Below are positions 7,676-16,909 of a stretch of 64,000 nt of DNA, in pieces; position 1 is the first letter of the stretch; each line of letters starts with the position of its first letter. The stretch is taken from the NCBI GenBank assembly GCA_012026795.1, contig VEPM01000017.1, positions 23,552-87,551 on the forward strand. The letters are read 5' to 3'. This stretch comes from Candidatus Methanoperedens sp. Lineage in GTDB: Archaea; Halobacteriota; Methanosarcinia; Methanosarcinales; Methanoperedenaceae. The notes beneath the pieces are model-generated. The model was given only the letters and a program-made list of their open reading frames with translations, was not told the origin of the DNA and did not search any database. The translations under genes were made by a program, and so were the position numbers.

Positions 7676-10600
7676 TTAACCAGTGATATTGAAGTTGTTA
7701 TTGCCCGAATCAGTAATCGCAGGATTAATTGTGCTGTTAATCCGGATCATATAGTCACTTCCCGGCAGCTGTGTTGCCGGAATTAACCAGGGATGTGAAC
7801 CATCATTAAGGGTGCTTGCTACGATCAATCTGTTAAAAACCCCAGCTTTCAGGAGTTCTATCTTAACATACGTCCCTGGACTCTCAGTAGAGGTCCATTT
7901 GATGGTTTGGGTCATCCCCCTTCTCCAATTCTCTCCTCCATTTGGAGTTGCTACAGTAATTGAGGGAACAGGGATTGTGAAATTGCCATCGCTGATGTCA
8001 TTGTTTGATGCGTTAATGGTACTTGTGATCTTCACTTTATAATCACTTCCCGGCGCCTGTGCAGAAGGAATTAGCCATGGATGTGAACCATCATTAAGGG
8101 TGCTTGATATGATCACCTGGTTTGGCTTCCCTGGTTTCAGGAGTTCTATCTTAACATACGATCCAGGGCTCTCAGTAGACATCCAGTTTATAATTTTAGT
8201 TGTTCCTCTTATCCAGTTCTCTCCGTCATTCGGAGAAACGACAGTGATGGATGGAGCCATGATCGTGAAGTTGTTATCGCTTATGTCGCTGACCGAGGCA
8301 TTTGTGGTGCTTGTGATCTTCACTTTATAATCACTTCCTGGAGCCAGTGCAGCCGGGATGGGCCATGGATAGGAGCCATCATTCAATGTATATGTTGTGA
8401 TGGCACTCTTTAAAGCTCCGGCTTTGAAAAGTTCGATCTTGACATATGATCCGGGGCTCTCAGTAGAGGTCCAGTTTATAATTTTAGTTGTACCTCTTCT
8501 CAAGTTCTCTCCGCCATTTGGAGAAATTACGGTGAAGGAAGGGGTCAGGATCGTAAAGTTGTTATCGCTTATGTCGTTGTACGCTGGACTGGTCGTGCTT
8601 GTAATCCTAACTTTATAATCACTTCCCGGAGAAAGTGTTGGCGGGATCATCCAGGGGTGAGAGCCGTCATTCGGGGTGCTTGATATGATTATAATCTTTG
8701 GCACTCCTGATTTTAGAAGTTCTATCTTGACATACCCCCCAGGATTGTTAGCTGAGCTCCAGTTTATGATTTCAGTTGCTCCCCTTCTTAAGTTCTCTCC
8801 ACCATTCGGGGAAGCTACTGTGATCGATGGGGTGAGGATGGTGAAGTTGTTATCGCTGGTGTCATTGACTGCGGGATTTGTAGTGCTCGTAATCTTCACT
8901 TTATAGTCACTTCCTGGAGCCTGTGCCGCCGGGATAGACCATGGATGCGAACCGTCATTCAGGGTGCTTGATACGATCACCTGGTTTGGCTTACCTGGTT
9001 TCAGGAGTTCTATCTTTACGTACGATCCGGGGCTTTCAGTAGAAGTCCAGTTTATTATTCTGGTTGTTCCTCTTGTCCAGTTCTCTCCTCCATTTGGAGA
9101 AACGACTGTGATGGACGGAGTCATAATCGTGAAGTAGTTATCGCTGGTGTCAGTTATTATAGGATTGGTCGTGCAAGTGATCCTAACCATATAATCATTT
9201 CCCGGAGGCTGTGTCGGCAGGATCAGCCAGGGATGGAAACCGTCATTCAAGGTGCTTGCTACAATCAACTGGATCGGCTTACCTGGTTTCAGAAGTTCTA
9301 TCTTCACATAAGCACAGGGTTTGTTAATTGGATCCCATATTATGGGTGGAGTTGTACCTCGTCTCCAGTTCTCGCCACCATTGGGAGAGACTACTTTGAT
9401 CCCTGTCTCAGGAGGTTTGTAAGTAAGCGGCAGGTAGTCTGAATTGTTACTATTGAATGAATATTTTGAATCGCAAATTCCATCCCTATCAATATCCGGG
9501 CAGGTCTGGCTGAAACCATTGCCTGATGGATTTGCCCAGAAGTTTCCTCCAAGAACAAAGCCACCAATTATGTTTATGCCAGGTTTTTTAGTGGTGTTCC
9601 AAGTATTTACATAATTTGTTCCAGTGAAAAGAAAATTGTTGGTATTATTGAAATAGTTGTTATAGATAATGTTTTTACTTGATGAATAAAGCTCTAATCC
9701 GTAATTATTTAAAATAAAAGTGTTATTTGTCAGAGTATTATCATTTGAAGAGTATATCGTGACGCCTCTTTCAGAATAATTTTGTAAATTGTTGGTTGAG
9801 AATTTGCTGTCCGTGATCGAGTTATTAGGAGACTGTCTCAGATAGATACCCCATCCACTTTGCTTAACTGTTATATTTTGGATTCGAGAATTGCTGGTTG
9901 ACCAGAAATAGACCCCTTTATCCATATTAGAAATTTCCATGTCTTTGAAAGTCACGTTATTGCATAAAATACAATAGAATGTGCTTGCTTTCATTGAACT
10001 GCCATATACGGTGTCCTTTCCATTTATTATATAATATACATGTCTTCCATTAGCGAGGTTTGTTGTATCTATATTATTTCCATCAAAATGAGATGTAAGA
10101 TTGCCGCCCACTCCAAAGTTAAAGCTGTTGTTTTCCATAATGTTGTCGGAAGCCGTGGTGTTAAAGGCATAGACGAAGAACATTCCATAGTTACTGTTGT
10201 AAACTTTGTTGCCTTTGATGATATTATCTGTGGAAGTGTCATAGACTCTGATTCCAAAGGAGGTGCTATTGGATATGTTGTTGCTGGTTATTTTGTTGAA
10301 GTTGGAAGAATTGAGGAAGATTCCTTGACTGTTTGAGGTGGCATTGTTATCTCTGACCGTGTTATTATTTGAAATAACATTGATCCCTGCCTCTGTATTA
10401 GAACCAGCCCCTGTCACAGTAAAGCCTTCAAGCCTGATCCCATCCGCAGAAAGCGTGATCGCACTTCCGCTGCCTCTGGCATCCACAACAGGCATCCCGA
10501 TACCGCGCAAATTTAACTGCTTGGTTACGTTCATGTTCTCGAAATAAGTGCCACTATCTACTTGTATCTCATTGCCTGGGTTGGCATCATTGATAGCCGC

Positions 10601-13600
10601 TTGGATAGTGATGTAGTGTTTACTCTTGTTGATGTTATGGACTGGTTTTCTTATGGAAAGCGGCAAGTAATCAATATTGACACTATCGAGTGTATAAACC
10701 GAATCGCATATATCATCTCTATTGCTGTCTTCGCATGTTTGGCTCAAGCCTATGCCCTCTGGGTTTGCCCAGAAGTTGCCTCCGAGATTGGTGCCTCCAA
10801 TGATGTTAGTGCTGGATTGCCTGGTGGTGTTCCAAGTGTTAATATTTGAATCCCAGAATTCAACATTATTGAGGTTGTTGAAAATGTTATTGAATATCGT
10901 GTTGTTGTTGCTGGAATACGACATCAGGATGCCTGTGCCACCCCAGTAGTCGCCGTTGTCAGATGCATTGTTGCCACTGAGCCTGTTGTTGCTGGAAGAG
11001 GACATTAAGATGCCGGCGTAGTTATTTAAGTTTGCATTGTTACCAATCAGTGTACTGTTATCTGATGATGTGAAAGAAATGCCTATGCCGCCATAGTAAC
11101 CGTTGTTCGATGCATTATTGCCGATCAGGGTGTTGCTGCTTGACAAGGAAAGAGAGATGCCTGTGCCGCCATAGTAACCGTTGTTCGACGCATTATTGCC
11201 GATCAAGGTGTTGCTGCTTGACGAGGAAAGAGAGATGCCTGTGCCTCCCCACCATTCACCGTTGTTTGAGCTAGCATTGTTGCTGATGAGCGTATTATTG
11301 CTTGAAGAATAAAGATATATTCCAGAATCATCGTTGTTCCAAGTTGCATTATTGCCGACCAATATGTTGTTGCTGGATGAAAACAGGGAGATGCCACCAC
11401 GGTTGTTAGAAACAGTTATATTCTGTATTTTTGAGTAAGTAGTATTCCAGAAAAATATTCCCTTCATATTATTTTTCAAGTTAAGGTTTCTTAACGTTAC
11501 ATTTACACAACTTATACAATAGAAATTTCCTACAGTTGTATCAGAATCATAAACTGTGTTTTTCGCGCCTTTTATGTAATATATAGATTTTCCATCCACC
11601 AGATTGGTTGTATCGATCTGATTGTCAAAATCTGAATACGAACTTCCGCCTAATCCAAAATTGTAATTATTCTCGTTCATTATATTGTTTACAAGTATGC
11701 TCTTGCTGGAATATGACAAAGAGATGCCTGTGCCCTTATAGTCACCGTTGTTTGACGCATTGTTGCCGACGAGCATGGTTTGGCTGGAAGAGGATAGGGA
11801 GATGCCTGTTCCGACGCCGCAGTAGTTGCAGCCGTAGTCATCATAATAATAGTTCAAGTTTGCAGTGTTGTCGATCAGAGTGTTGTTGCTGGAAGAGGAC
11901 AAAGAGATGCCGAAGCCATAGCCTTCGCCTGGATCAGCGTAACCATTGTTCGAGTTTGCATTATTGCTGATTAGCGTGTTGTTGCTGGAAGAAGAAAGAA
12001 AAATACCGTAACCATAGCCTTCGCCGTATTCGTATGTTCTTCCCCAGTTCGAGTTTGCATTATTGTTGATCAGCGTGTTGTTACTGGAAAAGGACAGAGA
12101 GATGCCGTAGCCGTAGCTATAGGCATAGTAATCATAGTAGTAGTCGCCAGCATCCCAGCCACCGTTACCCGATGCATTATTGCCTATCAGAGTATTGTTG
12201 CTGGAAGAAGATAGAGAGATGCCTGTGCCAACGGAATATTCACCGTTGTCCGATGCAGTATTGCCTATCAGAGTATTGTTGCTGGAAGAAGATAGAGAGA
12301 TGCCTGTGCTGCCTCCGTACTTGTTGTCCGAAGCATCGTTGCCGCTAAGGGTGTTATTGCTGGAAGAGAAAAGAGAAATGCCGACGTCGTAGTTCAAATT
12401 TGCACTGTTGCTGCTGAGATTGCTGTTATTGGAAGAATACAGATAGATGCCATACCAATTGTTCGAGGCGTCGTTATCGATCAACGTGTTGTTGATGGAA
12501 GAAGACATAGATATACCATAGACATTGTTAGAGATAGTTACATTTTGTATTTTTAACTGAGTAGTATTCCATATAAATATTCCATTCAAATTATTTTTCA
12601 TATCAAGGTTTTTCAGAGTTAAATTCATGCAACTTATACAATATAAGGTTCCTACATTTGCATAAGAATCATAAACTATGTCTTTTGCACCTTTTATGTA
12701 GTATACGGATTTCCCATCCACCAGATTGGTTGTATCGATCTGATTGTCAAAATATAGGTATGAATCTCCTTCTACCCCAAAATTGTAGCTATTTCCGTTC
12801 ATTACATTGTTTATAAGCACGTTCTTGTTGGAAGAGTATAGGGAGATTCCGTAGCCGTTGTGTGAAGCATTATTGCTGCTCAACGTGTTATTGCTGGAAG
12901 AAGATAGATAGATGCCGTAGCTGTTGTGTGAAGCATTGTTGCTGCTCAACGTGTTATTGCTGGAAGAAGATAGATAGATGCCTATGCTGCCCCACCAGTA
13001 GTCGTTCGATGCGTTGTTGCCTGTCAGTGTGTTATTATTTGAAGTAACCTTGATACCTGCCTCTGTACTGCCCCCCCCGATCACAGTAAATCCATCAAGT
13101 ATGCTTCCATTCGCAGAAAGCGTGATCGAGCTCCCGCTCCTTCTGGCATCCACTACAGGCATGCCAACTCCACGAAGGATTAACCGCTTATTGACATTAA
13201 CATTCTCGTAATAGGTACGGCTAGCCACACGTATCTCATCGCCTGGGTGGGCGTCGTTGATAGCTGCTTGGATGGTAGTATAGTTAGTGCCCTTGTTGAT
13301 GTTATGAATTGAGCCTCTTGTGGAAAACGGAAGGTAATCGATATTGGTACTATCAAGAGCATAAGCAAAATCGCATATGCCGTCTAAATTGCCATCGTCA
13401 CAATTTTGGCTGATGCCTGAGCCATCTGGTTTTGCCCAGAAGTTACCGCCAAGGTATAAACCCCCGATGATGTTAGTTCGTGATTGCTTCGTAATGTTCC
13501 AGTTATTAATATTGGGATTAATGATTTTAACATTTTCAGTATTGTTGAAAATGTTGTCGTAGATTACATTGTTCTTGGAAGAGACCAGAACCATGCCTAA

Positions 13601-15853
13601 GGCGTTAGACGATACATTATTACCTCTCAACGTGTTGTTATTTGAAATTATTTTGATCCCTGCCTCCGGATAAAAGGCTCCCCGTGTTGCAGTAAATCCT
13701 TCAAGAATAATTCCATCTTCAGAAAGCGTGAAAGCACTTCCGCTACCCCTTGCATCCACAACAGGACTTCCAAATCCACGCAGGGTCAATTGCTTATTAA
13801 TTTGTACATTCTCATAGTAGGTTCCGTTTTTCACTGAAATTAGGCTTCCCGGATTTGCTCCATCGACAGCTGCCTGGATAGTCGTATAATCACAGCCAGT
13901 GGGGCAAACTGTGCGGTAAGTGATAGCTTTTTGAATATTCAAACGTCCCCCTGTCACAGTCTTTCCATTCAAAGAGGGGAGAGGATCAACACTATTCATT
14001 AAGATATTCTTGATTTCAAGATGGGTAAGCGATGGGTTTAATGCTTTTAATAATGCAGATGCTCCTGAGACATGAGGTGCGGCCATCGAAGTTCCGCTAT
14101 ATGAAGAATATGAATTACCAGGGACTGAACTGAGAATATCAACACCTGGCGCCCCGATATCGATGGTCAGAGGTCCATAATTCGAAAAAGAGGCCAGATT
14201 ATCATTCTTATCTGTTGCAGCTATTGATATGACATTCGGGACATCATAGCCAGAAGGATAATTTGGATATTGATCTGTATTTTCTGCCCAATTTCCCGAG
14301 GCTGCCACAAAAAGAATCCCGGCATTATCAGCAGCTTGAATAGCCGCTTCTAATGCTGATGAGTATTCTCCTCCTCCCCAGCTGTTGCTCATTATATCAA
14401 CACCCATCATAGTTGCATAGTTTATTGCGTCAATCGCATCTGAAGTCCAACCATAACCATCATCACCCAAAAATTTCACGGCCATAATATTAGTATTCCA
14501 TAAGACACCTGCAACACCTTTGCCGTTATTGCCAACTCCCCCAATTGTTCCAGAGACATGGGTTCCATGAGAATTCCCATCCATGGGGTCATTGTCGTCA
14601 TACGCAAAGTCCCAGCCATAATAATCATCTGCAAAACCGTTATTATCATCGTCTATTCCATTATCTGGTATTTCTCCTATATTGGTCCACATATTAGCTG
14701 CAAGGTCTTCGTGTGTATAATCAACACCGGTATCAATTACTGCAACGATCACTTCTTTATTTCCCGTGGAAATATCCCATGCTTGCGGTGCATCTATGTC
14801 TGCATCAGGTGTGCCTCCGGTCTGGCCTGTATTATTCATAGCCCATAGTTCATTAAAACGCAAATCGTTTGGAGTTTTTAATGCCTTTACTATGTAATTT
14901 GGCTCTGCATCCTCGAATTTATCGGAGAGGGAGAGACTTTCCATAGTTTTTTCAAGTTTTGATTCATCAACTTGAATAAGATTATATCTGATACTAGGAT
15001 AATCTTTTATGAAAGTAATATTTTGCGATTTATAGAAAGTTTCAAAATCTTTTTTTTGTAATTTCGTAGTATATTTAACGAGTAATTCCCCAGGTTTATG
15101 TTTAGATTTTAATGAAGTGACATCAAACCTACTTCTTGATTTATTTGATTTTAAAATATTATTATAATTAGCCCTTGGTTTCAAAGAGCCCAAAGGTTGG
15201 GTCTGGACTGCGCCCTTTTTTGAAGAAATATTAAGTACTGATGGCATTTGTGGCTCTGGGACAAAATACGCATTACCTATAATTCGCCCTGATTGGTTAT
15301 TATTTCTTGAGAAAAGACCAGTTTGTGCCAATTTTCCGGTAAAATTTTTGTAAATGTTGAGTTTGTTATTGTTCGTCTTCACAATGAATTCATCGGTTCT
15401 AACGTTATTGATCGTTAGATATACCCTGGTTTTGTCATCGTTAAGTTTTAGCAAAAGAGAATTATTTCCAGTAGATACTTTTATGGTCATGCCACCATCG
15501 GTCTTTCCAATTGTTGCTGTTTTAATCCACTCGATATGAAATATACTCCTCAAAAGTGTTATTAGTCTGACAGTATCGTTTCCTGGAATATCATCCCAGC
15601 TAAATAAATATATATTTTTATTATTGTTAAGGTTATTCAATCGACCAGGATGAATATCTCCCATTGTGATATTGGGTAGGGGTCTAAATGTTATCGTATC
15701 TCTAAGACTTTCTATATGGCTAATGTTCTTTAACCTTGTTGGAAAGTCCGATGAATTTGGAAAGATATGGGATTCCTGGGCTGCGGACGGATAAACAAGA
15801 ACAATCGTGAGAATAAATAATAAAAGTATGTTACTATTTCTTAAAAACGTCAT
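7676..15853 (-). CDS. Giant secreted subtilase with NosD-type beta-helix modules and six C-terminal Ig-like repeats
   Basis: A 2,725-residue exported protein. Residues 1-25 are a signal peptide. A propeptide-like segment (GELLVKY ... EDAEPNYIVKA, about 250-335) precedes a complete S8 subtilisin domain with Asp374 (VIDTGVD), His429 (HGTHVSG) and Ser589 (GTSMAAPH). Three right-handed beta-helix cassettes follow, each opening with a TIQAA segment (about 656, 858 and 1749) and closing with LGGNFWA...DYLP (about 806, 1692 and 2102); the second is very long and made of SSSNNTL-type repeats. Six tandem domains of about 95 residues, each with a SPNGGEN-like motif, fill residues 2145-2725 and resemble the Ser-Thr-rich Kre9/GPI-anchored-type domain. 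N-glycosylation sequons are extremely dense. There is no C-terminal membrane anchor. Role: probably surface adhesin or matrix protease; inferred. Confidence 0.93.
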   Translation of the reverse strand: MTFLRNSNILLLFILTIVLVYPSAAQESHIFPNSSDFPTRLKNISHIESLRDTITFRPLPNITMGDIHPGRLNNLNNNKNIYLFSWDDIPGNDTVRLITLLRSIFHIEWIKTATIGKTDGGMTIKVSTGNNSLLLKLNDDKTRVYLTINNVRTDEFIVKTNNNKLNIYKNFTGKLAQTGLFSRNNNQSGRIIGNAYFVPEPQMPSVLNISSKKGAVQTQPLGSLKPRANYNNILKSNKSRSRFDVTSLKSKHKPGELLVKYTTKLQKKDFETFYKSQNITFIKDYPSIRYNLIQVDESKLEKTMESLSLSDKFEDAEPNYIVKALKTPNDLRFNELWAMNNTGQTGGTPDADIDAPQAWDISTGNKEVIVAVIDTGVDYTHEDLAANMWTNIGEIPDNGIDDDNNGFADDYYGWDFAYDDNDPMDGNSHGTHVSGTIGGVGNNGKGVAGVLWNTNIMAVKFLGDDGYGWTSDAIDAINYATMMGVDIMSNSWGGGEYSSALEAAIQAADNAGILFVAASGNWAENTDQYPNYPSGYDVPNVISIAATDKNDNLASFSNYGPLTIDIGAPGVDILSSVPGNSYSSYSGTSMAAPHVSGASALLKALNPSLTHLEIKNILMNSVDPLPSLNGKTVTGGRLNIQKAITYRTVCPTGCDYTTIQAAVDGANPGSLISVKNGTYYENVQINKQLTLRGFGSPVVDARGSGSAFTLSEDGIILEGFTATRGAFYPEAGIKIISNNNTLRGNNVSSNALGMVLVSSKNNVIYDNIFNNTENVKIINPNINNWNITKQSRTNIIGGLYLGGNFWAKPDGSGISQNCDDGNLDGICDFAYALDSTNIDYLPFSTRGSIHNINKGTNYTTIQAAINDAHPGDEIRVASRTYYENVNVNKRLILRGVGMPVVDARRSGSSITLSANGSILDGFTVIGGGSTEAGIKVTSNNNTLTGNNASNDYWWGSIGIYLSSSSNNTLSSNNASHNSYGIYLSSSSNNTLSSNNASHNGYGISLYSSNKNVLINNVMNGNSYNFGVEGDSYLYFDNQIDTTNLVDGKSVYYIKGAKDIVYDSYANVGTLYCISCMNLTLKNLDMKNNLNGIFIWNTTQLKIQNVTISNNVYGISMSSSINNTLIDNDASNNWYGIYLYSSNNSNLSSNSANLNYDVGISLFSSSNNTLSGNDASDNKYGGSTGISLSSSSNNTLIGNTASDNGEYSVGTGISLSSSSNNTLIGNNASGNGGWDAGDYYYDYYAYSYGYGISLSFSSNNTLINNNANSNWGRTYEYGEGYGYGIFLSSSSNNTLISNNANSNNGYADPGEGYGFGISLSSSSNNTLIDNTANLNYYYDDYGCNYCGVGTGISLSSSSQTMLVGNNASNNGDYKGTGISLSYSSKSILVNNIMNENNYNFGLGGSSYSDFDNQIDTTNLVDGKSIYYIKGAKNTVYDSDTTVGNFYCISCVNVTLRNLNLKNNMKGIFFWNTTYSKIQNITVSNNRGGISLFSSSNNILVGNNATWNNDDSGIYLYSSSNNTLISNNASSNNGEWWGGTGISLSSSSSNTLIGNNASNNGYYGGTGISLSLSSSNTLIGNNASNNGYYGGIGISFTSSDNSTLIGNNANLNNYAGILMSSSSNNRLSGNNASDNGDYWGGTGILMSYSSNNNTIFNNIFNNLNNVEFWDSNINTWNTTRQSSTNIIGGTNLGGNFWANPEGIGLSQTCEDSNRDDICDSVYTLDSVNIDYLPLSIRKPVHNINKSKHYITIQAAINDANPGNEIQVDSGTYFENMNVTKQLNLRGIGMPVVDARGSGSAITLSADGIRLEGFTVTGAGSNTEAGINVISNNNTVRDNNATSNSQGIFLNSSNFNKITSNNISNSTSFGIRVYDTSTDNIIKGNKVYNSNYGMFFVYAFNTTASDNIMENNSFNFGVGGNLTSHFDGNNIDTTNLANGRHVYYIINGKDTVYGSSMKASTFYCILCNNVTFKDMEISNMDKGVYFWSTSNSRIQNITVKQSGWGIYLRQSPNNSITDSKFSTNNLQNYSERGVTIYSSNDNTLTNNTFILNNYGLELYSSSKNIIYNNYFNNTNNFLFTGTNYVNTWNTTKKPGINIIGGFVLGGNFWANPSGNGFSQTCPDIDRDGICDSKYSFNSNNSDYLPLTYKPPETGIKVVSPNGGENWRRGTTPPIIWDPINKPCAYVKIELLKPGKPIQLIVASTLNDGFHPWLILPTQPPGNDYMVRITCTTNPIITDTSDNYFTIMTPSITVVSPNGGENWTRGTTRIINWTSTESPGSYVKIELLKPGKPNQVIVSSTLNDGSHPWSIPAAQAPGSDYKVKITSTTNPAVNDTSDNNFTILTPSITVASPNGGENLRRGATEIINWSSANNPGGYVKIELLKSGVPKIIIISSTPNDGSHPWMIPPTLSPGSDYKVRITSTTSPAYNDISDNNFTILTPSFTVISPNGGENLRRGTTKIINWTSTESPGSYVKIELFKAGALKSAITTYTLNDGSYPWPIPAALAPGSDYKVKITSTTNASVSDISDNNFTIMAPSITVVSPNDGENWIRGTTKIINWMSTESPGSYVKIELLKPGKPNQVIISSTLNDGSHPWLIPSAQAPGSDYKVKITSTINASNNDISDGNFTIPVPSITVATPNGGENWRRGMTQTIKWTSTESPGTYVKIELLKAGVFNRLIVASTLNDGSHPWLIPATQLPGSDYMIRINSTINPAITDSGNNNFNITG
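7700..9410 (-). repeat. Six tandem ~285-bp repeats encoding Ig-like surface domains
   Basis: Within the giant gene, SPNGGEN-type motifs (ATPNGGEN and SPNDGEN in two copies) recur at about 7940, 8232, 8518, 8805, 9090 and 9380, spaced 285-290 bp (about 95 codons). Nucleotide identity is visibly high between neighbours (for example the shared block around TTATCGCT and the CCTGGAGC-type segment), suggesting recent duplication or gene conversion. Copy number is likely to vary between strains. Confidence 0.85.
10870..13020 (-). repeat. Degenerate short tandem repeats encoding PbH1 beta-helix coils
   Basis: Central part of the giant gene. Units encoding about 22-40 residues repeat the pattern SSSNNTLIGNNAS-x-GIS; the nearly identical pair at about 11095-11170 and 11170-11245 shows recent duplication. 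Aspartate/glycine/tyrosine-rich inserts of varying length interrupt some coils (about 11810-12180). These are coding repeats, not a CRISPR: unit lengths differ and no constant repeat/unique spacer alternation exists. Confidence 0.8.
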
Positions 15854-16318
15854 ACTATCACTCCCTCGCCGCCACTATCCACAACAGGCACCGCCCCCTG
15901 CTCTCTATCAACAATTCAAGAGCAATCGTTCCAATCGCTATCAAGAGGATATGTCCTCTCCACACATAATTACCAGATACCATTTTCCATACCTACCTTG
16001 ATTTACAGTCCGCTCTTTCGAGCATGACCACCAATATTAACCTTATCCATCCGATGAAAGTATATAAAACTTTCGTTATAATATTATACTGATTATATTA
16101 ATCATTATGCTCATGTTCGAAATCATTAACTTGATTTAAAGAAAGATCTGGGATGAACCAATTCAGAAGCCTTGCCCTACCTTCCTTCCTTTCCCAACCG
16201 GGGCGAGCGCCTCAACCCCAGGTGGGAAAATGCGCGACCATAAACTATTTAACCTCCACCTTCATTATAGCATTGTTCGTAGTCAGACGAATGATTCCAA
16301 ACAGGAAAAATAATAAAA
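15854..16318. other. Divergent intergenic region between the surface protein and the metallopeptidase
   Basis: About 465 bp. It contains the palindromic TATA region at 16057-16075, a pyrimidine-rich stretch next to the surface-protein start (15860-15990) that would form a long untranslated leader, and a C-rich, A-poor stretch at 16170-16230. TCCACAACAGGCA near 15877 also occurs inside the beta-helix coding sequence (encoding MPVVDA), possibly by chance. No ORF with an RBS was found. Confidence 0.4.
16057..16075. promoter_or_regulatory. Palindromic, possibly bidirectional archaeal promoter
   Basis: GAAAGT-ATATAAA-ACTTTC is nearly symmetrical. On the minus strand CGAAAGTTTTATATA (16075-16061) is an excellent BRE+TATA for the giant surface-protein gene, predicting a start near 16040 and a leader of roughly 185 nt. 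On the plus strand GAAAGTATATAAA could serve the metallopeptidase gene at 16319. The call for the minus direction is the stronger one. Confidence 0.55.
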
Positions 16319-16840
16319 ATGACCTTAGAAAATTTCAAACCAAAGAAAGACTTCAATACCCGTCTTGAAAACACAAAGAGCCTGCCAGACATATTTGAAG
16401 TGGTGAAAGCTGCAGTCTGGGAATGCCAGAGAAAAAGCCGTGGAGGCCTGATGCTGGGACTTGCCAACCTCGGAAACCATCCGGAGGGATTTTTCGGTGC
16501 ATTCTATCCGGTCGGTTCAAATGTCATTGTGATGAATAAGATCCCTCTTGAGAGAATAAAAGAGACAAGGCTTGAACTTTACAAACCTTATGCTTTCCAT
16601 GTTCTTCTCCATGAATACCTGCACACGCTGGGCTATATGGACGAAAGCGGCGTAAGACAGATGGCGCATAAGATCACAAAAGAGGTATTCGGCGAAGAAC
16701 ATCTTGCAACCAGGATCGCTGCAAACACGGCGCACTTCTTCCATAATCTTGTTTATCCGGGCGCAACATGGCAGCCTGATGATACGAAAATGGAGCTTGT
16801 GGATGGTTTTGACAGGGGAAGTGCGAGTTATATTTGTTAA
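16319..16840 (+). CDS. Small HExxH zinc metallopeptidase, unassigned family
   Basis: A 173-residue soluble protein with the zincin motif HEYLH at residues 98-102, inside FHVLLHEYLHTLGYMDE; the following helix begins VRQMAHKITKE, and further histidines (AHFFHN) near 138-142 could supply the third zinc ligand. The central helix plus HTLGY resembles small archaeal minigluzincin or SprT-like enzymes, but I cannot place it in one family. No signal peptide is seen, so it would act in the cytoplasm. It is divergent from the giant secreted protein and may share its promoter region, which makes processing of surface proteins or regulators a possible but unproven role. The start is uncertain; ACAGGA lies about 15 nt upstream. 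Confidence 0.7.
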   Translation: MTLENFKPKKDFNTRLENTKSLPDIFEVVKAAVWECQRKSRGGLMLGLANLGNHPEGFFGAFYPVGSNVIVMNKIPLERIKETRLELYKPYAFHVLLHEYLHTLGYMDESGVRQMAHKITKEVFGEEHLATRIAANTAHFFHNLVYPGATWQPDDTKMELVDGFDRGSASYIC

Positions 16841-16909
16841 TCCCAGGTTACTGATAAAAAAAAATAAGAAATCATACTATAGCATTATTTTTCTATAATA
16901 TGACTCTAA

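Noticed and set aside
10870..13020. CRISPR-like periodic sequence
   Set aside because: Units vary in length, are in frame with a single long ORF and encode beta-helix coils; there are no constant repeats separated by unique spacers and no cas genes.
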